A DNA stretch of 64,000 nt from [Eubacterium] cellulosolvens LD2006 (GTDB lineage: Bacteria > Bacillota > Clostridia > Lachnospirales > Lachnospiraceae). Positions 54,807 to 63,822 of the stretch are shown here, one piece after another (position 1 is the first letter of the stretch; each line of letters begins with the position of its first letter). Below the pieces are notes generated by a model, which had not been told where the DNA came from, made no database searches, and worked only from the letters and a program-made list of their open reading frames with translations. The stretch is taken from the NCBI RefSeq assembly GCF_000621585.1, contig NZ_KK211310.1, positions 1-64,000 of the forward strand, written 5' to 3'. Made by a program: the position numbers and the translations under genes.

Positions 54807-55144
54807 AAAAAAACGCCCCTGTCGAAACGACAGGGACGAGTTATCATCGCGGTACCACCCTGATTCCCGCGCGAACAATCGGATCACCTGCCGATTTTCC
54901 CACGGACTCTCATTGCTGCTGTAACGTGCAGACACGTTTTCTCCTACTGTGAAGGTTCAGAGAAAAAGCTCCGACGCGAACCTCTGGATATGTCTGAACC
55001 CGGGAAAACTTTCAGCCAGTGATTCTCCCTCTCTTGTGGAAAACAGATCCATACTAACGTCTTCAAAGCATTTCTTCTTTTTCAATTGTAAATACATGCC
55101 GATTATCCTTTACTTTTTTTGAACAACCACATCATGCATTAACG
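54807..55144 (-). promoter_or_regulatory. Phe-specific T-box riboswitch of pheST
   Basis: The minus-strand leader contains the T-box GGGTGGTACCGCG (54,848-54,860) and ends in a terminator CGTCCCTGTCGTTTCGACAGGGGCG plus a U7 run (54,807-54,838). In stem I the specifier loop reads GAACC-TTC-ACAGTAGG, with TTC (54,951-54,953) a Phe codon, matching the gene controlled. Uncharged tRNA-Phe should pair with TTC and with the T-box bulge and stop termination. Confidence 0.92.
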
Positions 55145-55150
55145 GGTTAC

Positions 55151-55179
55151 ATTTTAGCTTTAATTCTCTAAAGTGTCAA
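55151..55179 (-). promoter_or_regulatory. Promoter of the T-box-pheST transcript
   Basis: TTGACA, a 17-base spacer and TAAAAT on the minus strand; predicted start about 55,144. Confidence 0.8.
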
Positions 55180-55210
55180 GATGAAACCCGGGATTTGTTC
55201 TGCAGGTGCG

Positions 55211-55903
55211 TTAAAAGCACTCTTTTTTCAGATACAACTCCTCGTACATTTTTTCCAACGACTCAGCAGAATCCACCTCACATCTGATTTTTCCCTCAGA
55301 CAGAAACAGATTGTGATCACTGATATCCTGAACAAAATCCAGAATATGACTTGTCACTATTAGCGTGCAGCCCCTCTTTTTTGCCTCATCGATCAGCTTT
55401 TTCGTGTAGATGATTCCGGAAGTGTCCATGCCGTTTGTCGGCTCATCCAACAGAATCAACTCAGGAAAACCGGCGAAGGACATAATCATTTCTATCTTCT
55501 TTTTCATTCCGCAGGAACATTCCAGAAACTTTTTATTTTTGAAGCCATATAGATCGTACTTCTTTAACATTGTTTCGATCTGAATATCATTCTTCCCCTG
55601 ATTTTTCACAGCGTCAGCGAAATGCAAAAGCGCCTCCACGGAAATATTGGGATAAATGGCGTCAATGTCCGGCGCATAACCAATACTGATTTTGCACTCT
55701 CTTTTCTTTGTTTCCACACCATTCAGTTCCACACGTCCGGATGACATATTGATTACACCTGCCAGGCAATGCAAAAACGTTGTTTTTCCGGATCCGTTCG
55801 GTCCGATGATTGAATAAACCTCTCCGTCCTTGAATGTATAGTCGATTCCATTAATGACGGACTGTTTTTTATAAGATTTCCTAAGATCACACACCCTCAA
55901 CAT
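55211..55903 (-). CDS. ABC transporter ATPase with altered signature motif
   Basis: 230 residues. Walker A GPNGSGKTT, Walker B LILLDEPTNGMD and H-loop VTSH are regular. The signature LSGGQ reads CSCGM, keeping only the Ser and the second Gly. The protein resembles ATPases of ABC-2 exporters and immunity systems (short, one domain). It overlaps the membrane-protein gene by 17 bases. The pair lies in AT-rich DNA between the pheST promoter and the probable 6S RNA; no precursor-peptide gene is visible next to it. Substrate unknown. Confidence 0.85.
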   Translation of the reverse strand: MLRVCDLRKSYKKQSVINGIDYTFKDGEVYSIIGPNGSGKTTFLHCLAGVINMSSGRVELNGVETKKRECKISIGYAPDIDAIYPNISVEALLHFADAVKNQGKNDIQIETMLKKYDLYGFKNKKFLECSCGMKKKIEMIMSFAGFPELILLDEPTNGMDTSGIIYTKKLIDEAKKRGCTLIVTSHILDFVQDISDHNLFLSEGKIRCEVDSAESLEKMYEELYLKKECF

Positions 55904-57122
55904 ATCTATACCATTTATTGAATCCTTTTTTTATTATAAACAGTGACAGCGCCAACGGAACAAACGGTACAAGAGAAAACACCATGCACAAAACCATTAG
56001 CAGATAGTCCCATATACAGTATTCCTCGGAAATAAGAAAAAATACTAAAAAGTACACTGCATTCCAGAACATCACGCTTTGTATCACAAAAAGAAGGAGC
56101 ATCAGTCCGCCTGCATTTTCTTTTTCCAAAAACAGCTTGCCCAGCACAACAACGGTAGGAAAGGTCACCAGGACGAATGAATGACAGATTTTTCTGCAAA
56201 AAAACTGTTTCGCGGAAACACCCCAAAGCTTTAAACACACCAATATCTTTCGATCCCAGTGATACAGCATGGAAATCCCTGACATGCTTACAGCCACCAG
56301 GAACAGGCCCGGCAGAATTTCTGATTCGAAATTTTCAAAACTTGAAATGCCATAAAGAACAGATAAGAGATACAAAAGAATCAGAGCAATCAGATCCATC
56401 TTATGATTCACCGCTTCTTCCAGCATTCTACTGTTCTTAAGGATCTGCCTCCACCGGGAGAGGAATCCAGCATTTGCTCCTATTCTCGCCTCCATAAGAT
56501 CTGAGGTTCGATAGATTCCCCAAAGGCATAAGCTGCTTATGACAATCGTACCTGCAATTCCATAAAACAAAAATCGAACAGGCAAACTCTCGATCAAGCT
56601 GTTTTGAGACACCTCAATCACTAGCTGTTTCAAATTTACACTCCGTGTCTGCGAACGGTGAACATACCGACCAACAACTTTCAATAACACGCCGATCTGG
56701 AACAACCAGAATCCCCAAATACAGATTTGGACTTTTCTGTTGTAATATGAATATTCTGCCACAAAAATCATCATAATCACATATGAGGCATTCAACATGA
56801 GAACCAGCGCCAATTGCTCCATCCATGCCAGAGCTCCGAAACAACCGATCAACCATAGAATCGAGATAGACAATTTGTCGGCCCAAATCATAAAGACCGG
56901 TAACTTCCTTTTCTCAAGACCGATCGTGCAATGCAGTAAATATTCTTTCTTGATATAATTTTTCCACCCCTGCAGAAACACCAGCGGCGAAGATAGTATA
57001 AACAATGCTTCGCAGACTAAATATATAAAGAGGTATGTGTTAGCCTGATCCAGCAATTTAAATATCAATGCAATTGCAATCAGTGCCAGGAAAAGTACAG
57101 CAATTTTTTTCTTCATAATCAC
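55887..57122 (-). CDS. ABC transporter membrane protein, about ten helices
   Basis: 411 residues, very hydrophobic, roughly ten membrane segments, no recognisable solute-binding part. It is partner of the ATPase gene it overlaps, and is probably an ABC-2-like exporter. The start MIMKKKIAVLFLAL has weak ribosome-site context. Codon use is markedly AT-rich against the neighbouring genes, which suggests transfer. Confidence 0.75.
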   Translation of the reverse strand: MIMKKKIAVLFLALIAIALIFKLLDQANTYLFIYLVCEALFILSSPLVFLQGWKNYIKKEYLLHCTIGLEKRKLPVFMIWADKLSISILWLIGCFGALAWMEQLALVLMLNASYVIMMIFVAEYSYYNRKVQICIWGFWLFQIGVLLKVVGRYVHRSQTRSVNLKQLVIEVSQNSLIESLPVRFLFYGIAGTIVISSLCLWGIYRTSDLMEARIGANAGFLSRWRQILKNSRMLEEAVNHKMDLIALILLYLLSVLYGISSFENFESEILPGLFLVAVSMSGISMLYHWDRKILVCLKLWGVSAKQFFCRKICHSFVLVTFPTVVVLGKLFLEKENAGGLMLLLFVIQSVMFWNAVYFLVFFLISEEYCIWDYLLMVLCMVFSLVPFVPLALSLFIIKKGFNKWYRYVEGV

Positions 57123-57212
57123 ATCAACAGAACGCTGCCCAAAGGCGGCGTTCTTCCTTTATTGCAAGCTTTTCAGCCGAATCACCTTTCGTTTTAGGAT
57201 TTTCTACAGCAC

Positions 57213-57243
57213 AAAAATCGGAGGCAAGTAAAACTTGCCTCCG
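57213..57243 (-). terminator. Terminator of the probable 6S RNA
   Basis: CGGAGGCAAGT, loop TTT, ACTTGCCTCCG, then ATTTTTG on the minus strand; eleven perfect pairs. Confidence 0.85.
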
Positions 57244-57427
57244 GCCCAGAATGTCGTTCCTGCATTTTGACTCCTAGAAAGAATCTAGGTGGGTTACCTC
57301 AATTGTACTTTTGCCTTCCGCTGCAAACGACGGCCTGACAGCCATACAAGTATATTGGAATCCCGTTTTAAAGTAAATGTAGGTTCAATATAAACAGGGG
57401 ATCGACCACCCCAGGAATTCTTTTGAT
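57213..57427 (-). ncRNA. ssrS: Probable 6S RNA
   Basis: About 200 bases between a consensus promoter and a strong terminator, with no reading frame. The middle reads TTGAACCTACATTT, CGGGATTCC, GTATGGCTGTCAGGCCG and later GGTAACCCACCTAGATTC with a short CCTAGA/TCTAGG hairpin. From memory these strings and the small hairpin on the 3' side of a central bubble fit 6S RNAs of clostridia, but I could not run a covariance model. If not 6S, it is another abundant small RNA. Confidence 0.65.
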
Positions 57428-57433
57428 AGCCTT

Positions 57434-57462
57434 ATTATAATCGAAACACACAATTATTTCAA
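57434..57462 (-). promoter_or_regulatory. Promoter of the probable 6S RNA
   Basis: TTGAAA, a 17-base spacer and TATAAT on the minus strand. The remaining 170 bases up to the next gene are AT-rich and show nothing else. Confidence 0.75.
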
Positions 57463-57631
57463 TTATGAAATGTCATAAGAAAATGACGTCTATTTGTGAT
57501 ATGTGACCAAAATGTGACCAATACGCAGTTTTATATACTTTCTATTGTATTCATATTTCCTCGCAAACGTTTTTGTTTGACAGATGCTACCAAAGGGTCT
57601 CTTCCGCACGTTTACGCAGCTTTTAATGGTC

Positions 57632-57913
57632 TCATTTCTTAAGGTTATTCATATTCTCATCAATGTGCGTCTTGAGATCATCACAGGCAGCGAGCGCAGC
57701 TTCGATCTTGTCGAAGAGATCGGTGCACTCCACCGGGACGTTCTCTTTGTTCTCGTTGTAATAGATTCTTCCAAGCTCTGCGTAGGCGTCGCGAAGTTCT
57801 TTCTTCTTCATCTCAAGTTTCGCTTTTGCCGATGCTGCTCCTCCGAGATTTACGGCACCGTCACCGATCATCTCTCCAATCTCACGTGCTTTCTTTGAAA
57901 AATCCTCAAACAT
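57632..57913 (-). CDS. Small coiled-coil hypothetical protein
   Basis: 93 residues from the ATG that has AGGAG 8 bases upstream (MFEDFSKKAREIGEMIG). A Gly/Ala stretch (residues 16-28) is followed by a Lys/Glu-rich helical region, probably a coiled coil. No cysteines, no signal peptide. Family not recognised; similar small helical proteins are common in clostridia. Stands alone, 141 bases after folD. Confidence 0.6.
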   Translation of the reverse strand: MFEDFSKKAREIGEMIGDGAVNLGGAASAKAKLEMKKKELRDAYAELGRIYYNENKENVPVECTDLFDKIEAALAACDDLKTHIDENMNNLKK

Positions 57914-58054
57914 GTCCTGTTGCTCCTTTCTCATTTGGTGAAACATAACATCATTTCTATTACTCTTCAAATACTCAAAAACACTGTTCCTTCCGCGCTC
58001 CTATCCTGGCTTATGGAGCCTTTGCGATCGAGCGCGCCCCGGTATGGACTTTAA

Positions 58055-58903
58055 TTATACCGTCTTCTCCGCAGCCGAAACAACATGCTCCGCGAGTACG
58101 GAGGTTGTCACACTGCCGACGCCGCGCGGCACCGGGGTGATCTTCGCCACAACAGGTTCTACAGAGGTGAAGTCAACGTCTCCGCAGAGTTTTCCCTCCT
58201 CGTTCACGTTGATGCCTACATCGATGACGATCTGTCCCTCACGGACAAAGTCCGCGTTTACTACACCGGCGTGTCCCGCCGCCACGACAACGATATCCGC
58301 CTCGCGGACAACGGATGGCATATCGACGGTCTTTGTATGACAGATCGTAACCGTAGCGTTCTCACGAAGGAGCATCATAGCCACCGGTTTTCCGATCACC
58401 ATGCTTCTGCCGATCACAACCGCCTTCTTTCCGCAAAGTTCGATTTCATAGTGGCGGAGAATTTCCATCACCGCCTGAGCGGTGCAGGGCGGATAGCCCG
58501 TATCGTTTCCGGAAAAAACGCCTGCGATGGACGCCGTTGTAATTCCGTCCATATCTTTGGCCGGATCGAGCTCGCGGATGACCGCCTCCTCGTCGATCCC
58601 CTTCGGGAGCGGACGGAACAGAAGGACACCGTGTACCTCTTTGTCGTCGTTGGCTCTGTGAATGGCCTTGATCACATCCTCCGCAGCGCAGTCCACAGGA
58701 AGGACGTCTTTTCGAACCTTTACGCCGAGTTTTCCAAAGCGCACCTCTACGCTGTGCTCGTAGGCGAGATCATCCTCCCGCCCTCCGACACGAATGATCG
58801 CGAGCTGCGGAACCACCTGTTTCTCCGCGAGTTTTTCAATCCGGGAGACAATCTGCCCGTTCAGATCCGCGTTTACATCTTTGCCCAGTAAAAGTTCAGC
58901 CAT
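58055..58903 (-). CDS. folD: Methylene-THF dehydrogenase / methenyl-THF cyclohydrolase
   Basis: 282 residues. Interconverts 5,10-methylene-THF and formyl-THF. The folate site contains the catalytic-Lys region YEHSVEVRFGKLG (Tyr-Glu-His-Ser in place of the usual YVxxK spacing), LLFRPLPKGIDE and a Rossmann part with VIGRSMVIGKPVAMMLL, then HAGVVNADFVREG and DVDFTSVEPVVAKITPVPRG near the end. It overlaps fchA by 8 bases. With Fhs and FchA it forms a one-carbon operon. Confidence 0.93.
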   Translation of the reverse strand: MAELLLGKDVNADLNGQIVSRIEKLAEKQVVPQLAIIRVGGREDDLAYEHSVEVRFGKLGVKVRKDVLPVDCAAEDVIKAIHRANDDKEVHGVLLFRPLPKGIDEEAVIRELDPAKDMDGITTASIAGVFSGNDTGYPPCTAQAVMEILRHYEIELCGKKAVVIGRSMVIGKPVAMMLLRENATVTICHTKTVDMPSVVREADIVVVAAGHAGVVNADFVREGQIVIDVGINVNEEGKLCGDVDFTSVEPVVAKITPVPRGVGSVTTSVLAEHVVSAAEKTV

Positions 58904-59567
58904 TGATACCGCCCTCCTGACCTTCCATCAGCTTTGCGTGAACGTCGCTGTAGATATGATCACCGAGAGGACCGTAAATATCCAGCATCTCCTCTGCGTC
59001 GCGGTTCAGCTTCGCCGCATATTCTCTGTCTTTCATGTATTTCGTATTGATAAAAACGTTGAGTGCCGCGCCGCGAAGAGCCGCGCTGCAGATAGCGGCC
59101 GCCACGCCTGCGTCGCTGACCGCTATATAGGATCCTTTGTTTTCAAAAACTCCGATCATGGATATTATATCACAAATTCTGTGCATGATGCGGATCGGGG
59201 CGTCACTCGCCTGTTTGAGGCACTCCTCCATCACCCGGTCTTTTTCCGCCCGCTCCTCTTCTGTGCCGGTCGGCATCCGGTAGGCCGCGGAGAGCGGCGC
59301 GAAGGAGTCCGCGTCTTCCTGAACCAGCTCCTCAAGATCCTTCTGTACGCGGGTAATCCGCTCCATCAGTCCCTTGATTTCCTCCTCAACGTTTGCGTAT
59401 TTTTTCTTACCGATGGTGAGATTGCCCACCATATTACAGAGAGCCGCTCCCAGGGACGCCACCAGCGCGGAAGCTCCTCCGCCTCCCGGCACGGGTGCCT
59501 TGGAGGCAAGCAGTTCTGTGAAACCACTGCAGCTCAGATCCATCAACTTTGTCGTATTTTCTGTCAT
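58896..59567 (-). CDS. fchA: Methenyl-THF cyclohydrolase / cyclodeaminase family protein
   Basis: 224 residues from the ATG preceded by GGGGAG at 7 bases (MTENTTKLMDLSC); a longer frame reaches back without a ribosome site. The formiminotransferase-cyclodeaminase C-terminal fold is shown by LLASKAPVPGGGGASALVASLGAAL and ALRGAALNVFINTKYMKD, each split by gaps here. In acetogens and relatives this family opens methenyl-THF beside Fhs. It overlaps folD by 8 bases. Confidence 0.9.
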   Translation of the reverse strand: MTENTTKLMDLSCSGFTELLASKAPVPGGGGASALVASLGAALCNMVGNLTIGKKKYANVEEEIKGLMERITRVQKDLEELVQEDADSFAPLSAAYRMPTGTEEERAEKDRVMEECLKQASDAPIRIMHRICDIISMIGVFENKGSYIAVSDAGVAAAICSAALRGAALNVFINTKYMKDREYAAKLNRDAEEMLDIYGPLGDHIYSDVHAKLMEGQEGGING

Positions 59568-59728
59568 TCCCATCTCCCCATAAAAACTGCCGCCCGACGT
59601 CATTTGCATGATGCTATGCGTCGAGCGACAGCCGTTACTTATCTTATTCTTTATCTTTCCTTCCCGGCACACAGATCCGTCCGGGTCTGCATGCCCCGAT
59701 GGAAGAACCGTGATTTCCGTTCGATTTC

Positions 59729-61417
59729 TTAGAACAGACCTGTAATCTTTCCGTTCTCATCTACGTCGATATCCATAGCGGCAGGATGTTTCGGAAGTCC
59801 CGGCATGGTCATGATGTCACCGGTGAGGGCTACGATGAAGCCCGCTCCCGCGGAGATCTTCAGGTTGCGGACAGTGACAACGAAATCCTTCGGCGCGCCG
59901 AGCTTTGTCGGATCATCGGTGAGGGAATACTGGGTCTTCGCCATACAGATCGGCACATTCTCATAACCCATGGAAGCCAGTTTCTTCGCCTGTTTCTTCG
60001 CGTTGGAGGTGAGCTCTGCTCTCGCTCCTCCGTACACTTTCTGAACAATGGCATTGAGCTTCTCCTCAATGGTTCCCTCAAGACCGTAGGAATACTCGAA
60101 CGCGGAGTTATCTTCCTCGCAGAGTTTTACAACCTCCTCAGCCAGGGCAAGACCGCCTTCACCGCCCTTTGCCCATACCTCGGACAGACATACGTTGACG
60201 CCGATCTCTTTGCATTTTGCTTCTACGAGATCCAGCTCTGCCTTTGTATCGGTCGGGAATGCGTTGATGGCAACTACGCAGGGCAGATGGTAGACATCTT
60301 TGATGTTGCTTACGTGTTTCAGAAGGTTCGGAAGTCCTTTCTCCAGTGCCTCAAGATTCTCGTTGTTGAGATCTGCTTTCGCAACGCCGCCGTTGTATTT
60401 GAGGGCACGTACCGTTGCCACGATGACTACGGCATTCGGTTTCAGGCCAGACATACGACACTTGATGTCGAGGAACTTTTCAGCCCCGAGGTCGCAGCCG
60501 AAGCCCGCCTCCGTGACAGCGTAATCACCGAGCTTCAGTGCTGTTCTTGTGGCGATCACAGAGTTACAGCCGTGAGCGATATTCGCGAAAGGACCGCCGT
60601 GGATGATCACCGGTGTGTGCTCCAGTGTCTGCACAAGGTTCGGTTTGATCGCGTCCTTGAGGATCGCGGTCATCGCGCCTGCCGCGCCGAGATCTCCGGC
60701 TGTTACCGGCTTCTCGTCCACAAGTTTTCCGTAGGTGTAACCTACGATGATTTTGGAAAGTCTCTCTTTGAGATCCTTCAGATCCTTTGCCAGACAGAAT
60801 GCCGCCATAACCTCGGAGGCAACGGTAATGTCGAAGCCATCCTCACGCGGTGTTCCGTCGAGCTTTGTTCCGAGACCGTCGATGACGTTGCGAAGCTGGC
60901 GGTCGTTCATGTCGACGCATCGTTTCCACACAACTTTTCTCGGATCAATATTCAGAGGGTTGCCCTGCTGGATCGAATTGTCCAACATGGCTGCAAGGAG
61001 GTTGTTTGCCGCGCCGATCGCGTGCATATCACCCGTAAAGTGAAGGTTGATATCCTCCATCGGAACAACCTGTGCGTAGCCGCCGCCTGCTGCTCCGCCC
61101 TTTACACCGAAAACCGGTCCCATGGACGGCTCACGAAGCGCTCCAACCGGGTGTTTTCCGAGTCTGGAAAGTGCGTCGATCAGACCGATGGATGTCGTCG
61201 TCTTTCCCTCGCCGGCCGGCGTCGGGTTGATGGCAGTTACAAGAACAAGCTTTCCGTTCGGCCTGTCCATGTGATCCATGAGTTTGTCAGAAATCTTTGC
61301 CTTGTATTTTCCGTAGCACTCAAGGTACTCCTCGGCAATTCCGGCTTCCTGTGCAATCTCGGTAATCGGCTTCATGACACATTCCTGTGCAATCTCAATG
61401 TCTGACTTGTAGCCCAT
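59729..61417 (-). CDS. fhs: Formate-tetrahydrofolate ligase
   Basis: 562 residues. Makes 10-formyl-THF from formate, THF and ATP. The P-loop is [15 protein letters not shown], the family strings [20 protein letters not shown] and [14 protein letters not shown] are present, and [16 protein letters not shown] ends the protein. First of fhs-fchA-folD. The 313-base gap upstream contains the metF terminator, a small ATGACC/GGTCAT palindrome, and otherwise nothing clear. Confidence 0.96.
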   Translation of the reverse strand: MGYKSDIEIAQECVMKPITEIAQEAGIAEEYLECYGKYKAKISDKLMDHMDRPNGKLVLVTAINPTPAGEGKTTTSIGLIDALSRLGKHPVGALREPSMGPVFGVKGGAAGGGYAQVVPMEDINLHFTGDMHAIGAANNLLAAMLDNSIQQGNPLNIDPRKVVWKRCVDMNDRQLRNVIDGLGTKLDGTPREDGFDITVASEVMAAFCLAKDLKDLKERLSKIIVGYTYGKLVDEKPVTAGDLGAAGAMTAILKDAIKPNLVQTLEHTPVIIHGGPFANIAHGCNSVIATRTALKLGDYAVTEAGFGCDLGAEKFLDIKCRMSGLKPNAVVIVATVRALKYNGGVAKADLNNENLEALEKGLPNLLKHVSNIKDVYHLPCVVAINAFPTDTKAELDLVEAKCKEIGVNVCLSEVWAKGGEGGLALAEEVVKLCEEDNSAFEYSYGLEGTIEEKLNAIVQKVYGGARAELTSNAKKQAKKLASMGYENVPICMAKTQYSLTDDPTKLGAPKDFVVTVRNLKISAGAGFIVALTGDIMTMPGLPKHPAAMDIDVDENGKITGLF

Positions 61418-61571
61418 CTACATATCCCTCCTGTTATAAACAAATAGCAATCATGACTTTTTGGTCATACTCCCATGAATTGTAACACAGGCTCCTCGGC
61501 GATTCCACTTTTTTCAGCAAATTCAAAGAATACTGTAAGCATTATGTCTAAAAATAGCGGTAGAACAAAAA

Positions 61572-61632
61572 AGAAGATGAAAAAAATCCTTCGCCGGTTC
61601 AACAGACCGACTACGGCTCTTTTTCATCTTCT
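61572..61632 (-). terminator. Terminator of metF
   Basis: AGAAGATGAAAAA and CGGT pair with ACCG and TTTTTCATCTTCT, followed by TTTTG on the minus strand. It lies about 100 bases after the metF stop. Confidence 0.75.
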
Positions 61633-61730
61633 ACCTATTCCTATCCGCCGCCCGCAGGCGTGTTCTGTCAGAGAACAGAAGGGACTGCCGCTCTGTTCAT
61701 CCGTATATGATACTTTCGATGCAATCGAAA

Positions 61731-62642
61731 TCAGAGAACTGTGCGGATGCCCGCCCGGTTCAGAATCTCGGTTACATCCTGCCACTTGTTCATCGCATAG
61801 AGGTGGATGCCGTTGACTCCCAGAGAGATAAATTCAAGAATCTGCTCAACGGTGTACTGCATACCTTCCTCGCGGAAAGCGGCGCGTACCTCGGGAAGCT
61901 CATTGCCCTCCGGATCCGTGTCAAACCAGTGATGAGAGAAAATCTCCGCGAGTTTTCTCGGAATCGCGCAGGCATTTCTGGAGAGGCACTGATTGATAAC
62001 CGGCTCCTTCTTCAATACAGGCATGATGCCGACATCGACCGGCATGGTGACGCCGGCTTTGCGGATTGCGTCGTACCAGCGTTTGAACTGCTCCATGTCA
62101 TAGGTCAGCTGGGTGATGATGTAGTCCGCGCCCTCATCCTGCTTCTGCTTCAGATGAGCGATATCCGAAGCCAGAGATGTACATTCCACATGTCCCTCCG
62201 GAGATCCGCTGACCGCGATCTCAAACTTGTCGCCAAACTCTCTTCTTATAAAGCTGACCAGATCCGTCGCGTAACGGAACGCGCTGTTCGTTCCGTCCCA
62301 GCCAAAGGGAATATCGCCGCGAAGCGCAAGAACATGTTCTACACCGTTGTCGAGATAGGCCTGCAGCTGTGCCCGGATCGAATCCTTTGTCTGTCCGATA
62401 CAGGTCAGATGGGTGACCGGAACGGTGTTCTGATCCGCCTCACGGATCATCTGCACAACTTCCAGATTTCTTCCGACATTATTTCCGCCAGCACCGTAGG
62501 TACAGGAGATGTACTCCGGATGAAACTGGTAGAGATGCTCCAACGTGTCCGGCAGCTTAGCCATTCCCTTTTCCGTCTTCGGCGGAAAAACCTCAAAAGA
62601 TACGGTTGTTTTCTCTTGCATAATCGCAGCCAGTTTTTTCAT
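61731..62642 (-). CDS. metF: Methylenetetrahydrofolate reductase
   Basis: 303 residues, FAD-dependent TIM barrel making 5-methyl-THF. SFEVFPPKTEKGMAKL with the catalytic Glu opens it; YISCTYGAGG, HLTCIGQTK, ALRGDIP and the ITQLTYDMEQF string follow. The last part (FREEGMQYTVEQILEFISLGVNGIHLYAMNK) is typical of the short bacterial form. It lies after gpsA with a repeat R1 copy in the 85-base gap. No partner-subunit gene is adjacent. Confidence 0.95.
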   Translation of the reverse strand: MKKLAAIMQEKTTVSFEVFPPKTEKGMAKLPDTLEHLYQFHPEYISCTYGAGGNNVGRNLEVVQMIREADQNTVPVTHLTCIGQTKDSIRAQLQAYLDNGVEHVLALRGDIPFGWDGTNSAFRYATDLVSFIRREFGDKFEIAVSGSPEGHVECTSLASDIAHLKQKQDEGADYIITQLTYDMEQFKRWYDAIRKAGVTMPVDVGIMPVLKKEPVINQCLSRNACAIPRKLAEIFSHHWFDTDPEGNELPEVRAAFREEGMQYTVEQILEFISLGVNGIHLYAMNKWQDVTEILNRAGIRTVL

Positions 62643-62661
62643 TTGTTCCCCCTTTTATTGC

Positions 62662-62727
62662 ATGTCACCCGCGACATTCTCACGCCGAGCTCAGATGCAG
62701 GTCATCTGCTCATTGCGCAAGTACTTA
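62662..62727 (-). repeat. Repeat family R1, copy without terminator
   Basis: GCGACATTCTCACGCCGAGC, GATGCAGGTCATC and CATTGCGCAAGTAC follow the GC-rich half of the copy at 7376 almost base for base (GCGACATTCTCGCGCCGAAC, GATGCAACGCATC, ATCGCGCGAGTGC). The palindrome with the GGAGGAAT core is missing. It fills most of the gap between gpsA and metF. Confidence 0.55.
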
Positions 62728-63732
62728 TCAATCCCACTCGGAAATCTCATCTTTTCCGTCGCGCTGCATCAGGTCATTGACCGCGTCGCGCGCCGGTTTG
62801 TCCTCGAAGAGGACTTTGTTGATCTCTTCAACGATCGGCATTTCCACATGATATTTATTGGAGAGTTCCATAGCGGCTTTCGCGGAGAATACACCCTCCA
62901 CCACCTGGTGAACCGCTGTCATGGCCTCATCCATCGTCTTGCCCTGCCCCATCAGGAAACCGGCCTTGCGGTTTCGGCTGTGGATACTTGCGCAGGTAAC
63001 GATCAGATCGCCGATACCGGAGAGTCCGAAGATGGTTCTCTGATGAATTCCCATCGCCTCACCCAGTCTGGAAAGCTCGGCGCTTCCTCGTGTGATCAGT
63101 GCCGCCTTTGTATTGTCACCGTAACCGAGTCCGTCCGCGATACCTGCTGCCAGCGCCATGACATTCTTCAGTGCAGCTCCCAGCTGAATACCGCTCATAT
63201 CCGGGCTGGTATACACACGAAAAACCGGTGACATGAAATAGTCACGGATTTTTTCCGCGGACTCTCTGTCGTGAGCGCCCGCTACAATGGCTGTCGGAAG
63301 TCCGCGTCCGACCTCTTCGGCGTGGCTCGGTCCGGAGAGAACGCCGACGTTTGCCTGCGGAATCTCCTGCTCCACAATGTCGCTCATGGTAAAGAGGGTT
63401 GACTCCTCGATCCCCTTAGCGACGCTGACGATCAGCTGTCCGTCGGAAACGAAGTCTTTCATATTTTTCGCAGTACTTCTTACCGCCGGTGAAGGAACCG
63501 CAAGAACAAGCATCTCTTTGTCTTTGCAGGCCTCAGCAAGGTCCCCGGTGTACACAACATTATCCGGAAGAATAACTCCCGGAAGTTTGTCCGTGTTCTG
63601 ATGATATTTCCTGTACATCTCTGTCTCTTCCGGAAGGAAGGACCAGAGTGTAATCTGATGTCCGTTGTTGCAGAGCAGCCATGCCAGAGCCGTACCCCAG
63701 CTTCCTGAACCGATCACGCTGATTTTTGCCAT
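62728..63732 (-). CDS. gpsA: Glycerol-3-phosphate dehydrogenase (NAD(P)+)
   Basis: 334 residues. Reduces dihydroxyacetone phosphate to sn-glycerol 3-phosphate for phospholipids. ISVIGSGSWGTALAWLL binds the nucleotide, SGPSHAEEVGRGLPTAIV and the catalytic Lys in QLGAALKNVMALAAG follow, and GLSGIGDLIVTCASIHSRNR is diagnostic. Start at MAKISVIG, with GGAGG 7 bases upstream. It follows plsY, whose product uses glycerol 3-phosphate; the order plsY-gpsA is common in Firmicutes. Confidence 0.96.
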   Translation of the reverse strand: MAKISVIGSGSWGTALAWLLCNNGHQITLWSFLPEETEMYRKYHQNTDKLPGVILPDNVVYTGDLAEACKDKEMLVLAVPSPAVRSTAKNMKDFVSDGQLIVSVAKGIEESTLFTMSDIVEQEIPQANVGVLSGPSHAEEVGRGLPTAIVAGAHDRESAEKIRDYFMSPVFRVYTSPDMSGIQLGAALKNVMALAAGIADGLGYGDNTKAALITRGSAELSRLGEAMGIHQRTIFGLSGIGDLIVTCASIHSRNRKAGFLMGQGKTMDEAMTAVHQVVEGVFSAKAAMELSNKYHVEMPIVEEINKVLFEDKPARDAVNDLMQRDGKDEISEWD

Positions 63733-63822
63733 ATCAATTACCTCCAAATCTAAGGAATGTCGAGTTACATACTACCCTGATGCCAAATTCCCGGATCCTT
63801 ACAGATCTGATTTCTGATCCGG

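Noticed and set aside
57213-57427. A T-box or other riboswitch upstream of the AT-rich ABC genes
   Set aside because: No T-box consensus is present and the strong terminator ends the transcript before the ABC genes, with no alternative antiterminator stem visible.
58055-62642. Complete Wood-Ljungdahl pathway
   Set aside because: Only the folate branch enzymes (fhs, fchA, folD, metF) are present. No carbon-monoxide dehydrogenase, acetyl-CoA synthase or methyltransferase gene lies in the window, so acetogenesis is not supported.
63786-63822. Strong terminator between plsY and gpsA
   Set aside because: The CCGGATC/GATCCGG stem has no following U run, and the two genes are expected to be cotranscribed.
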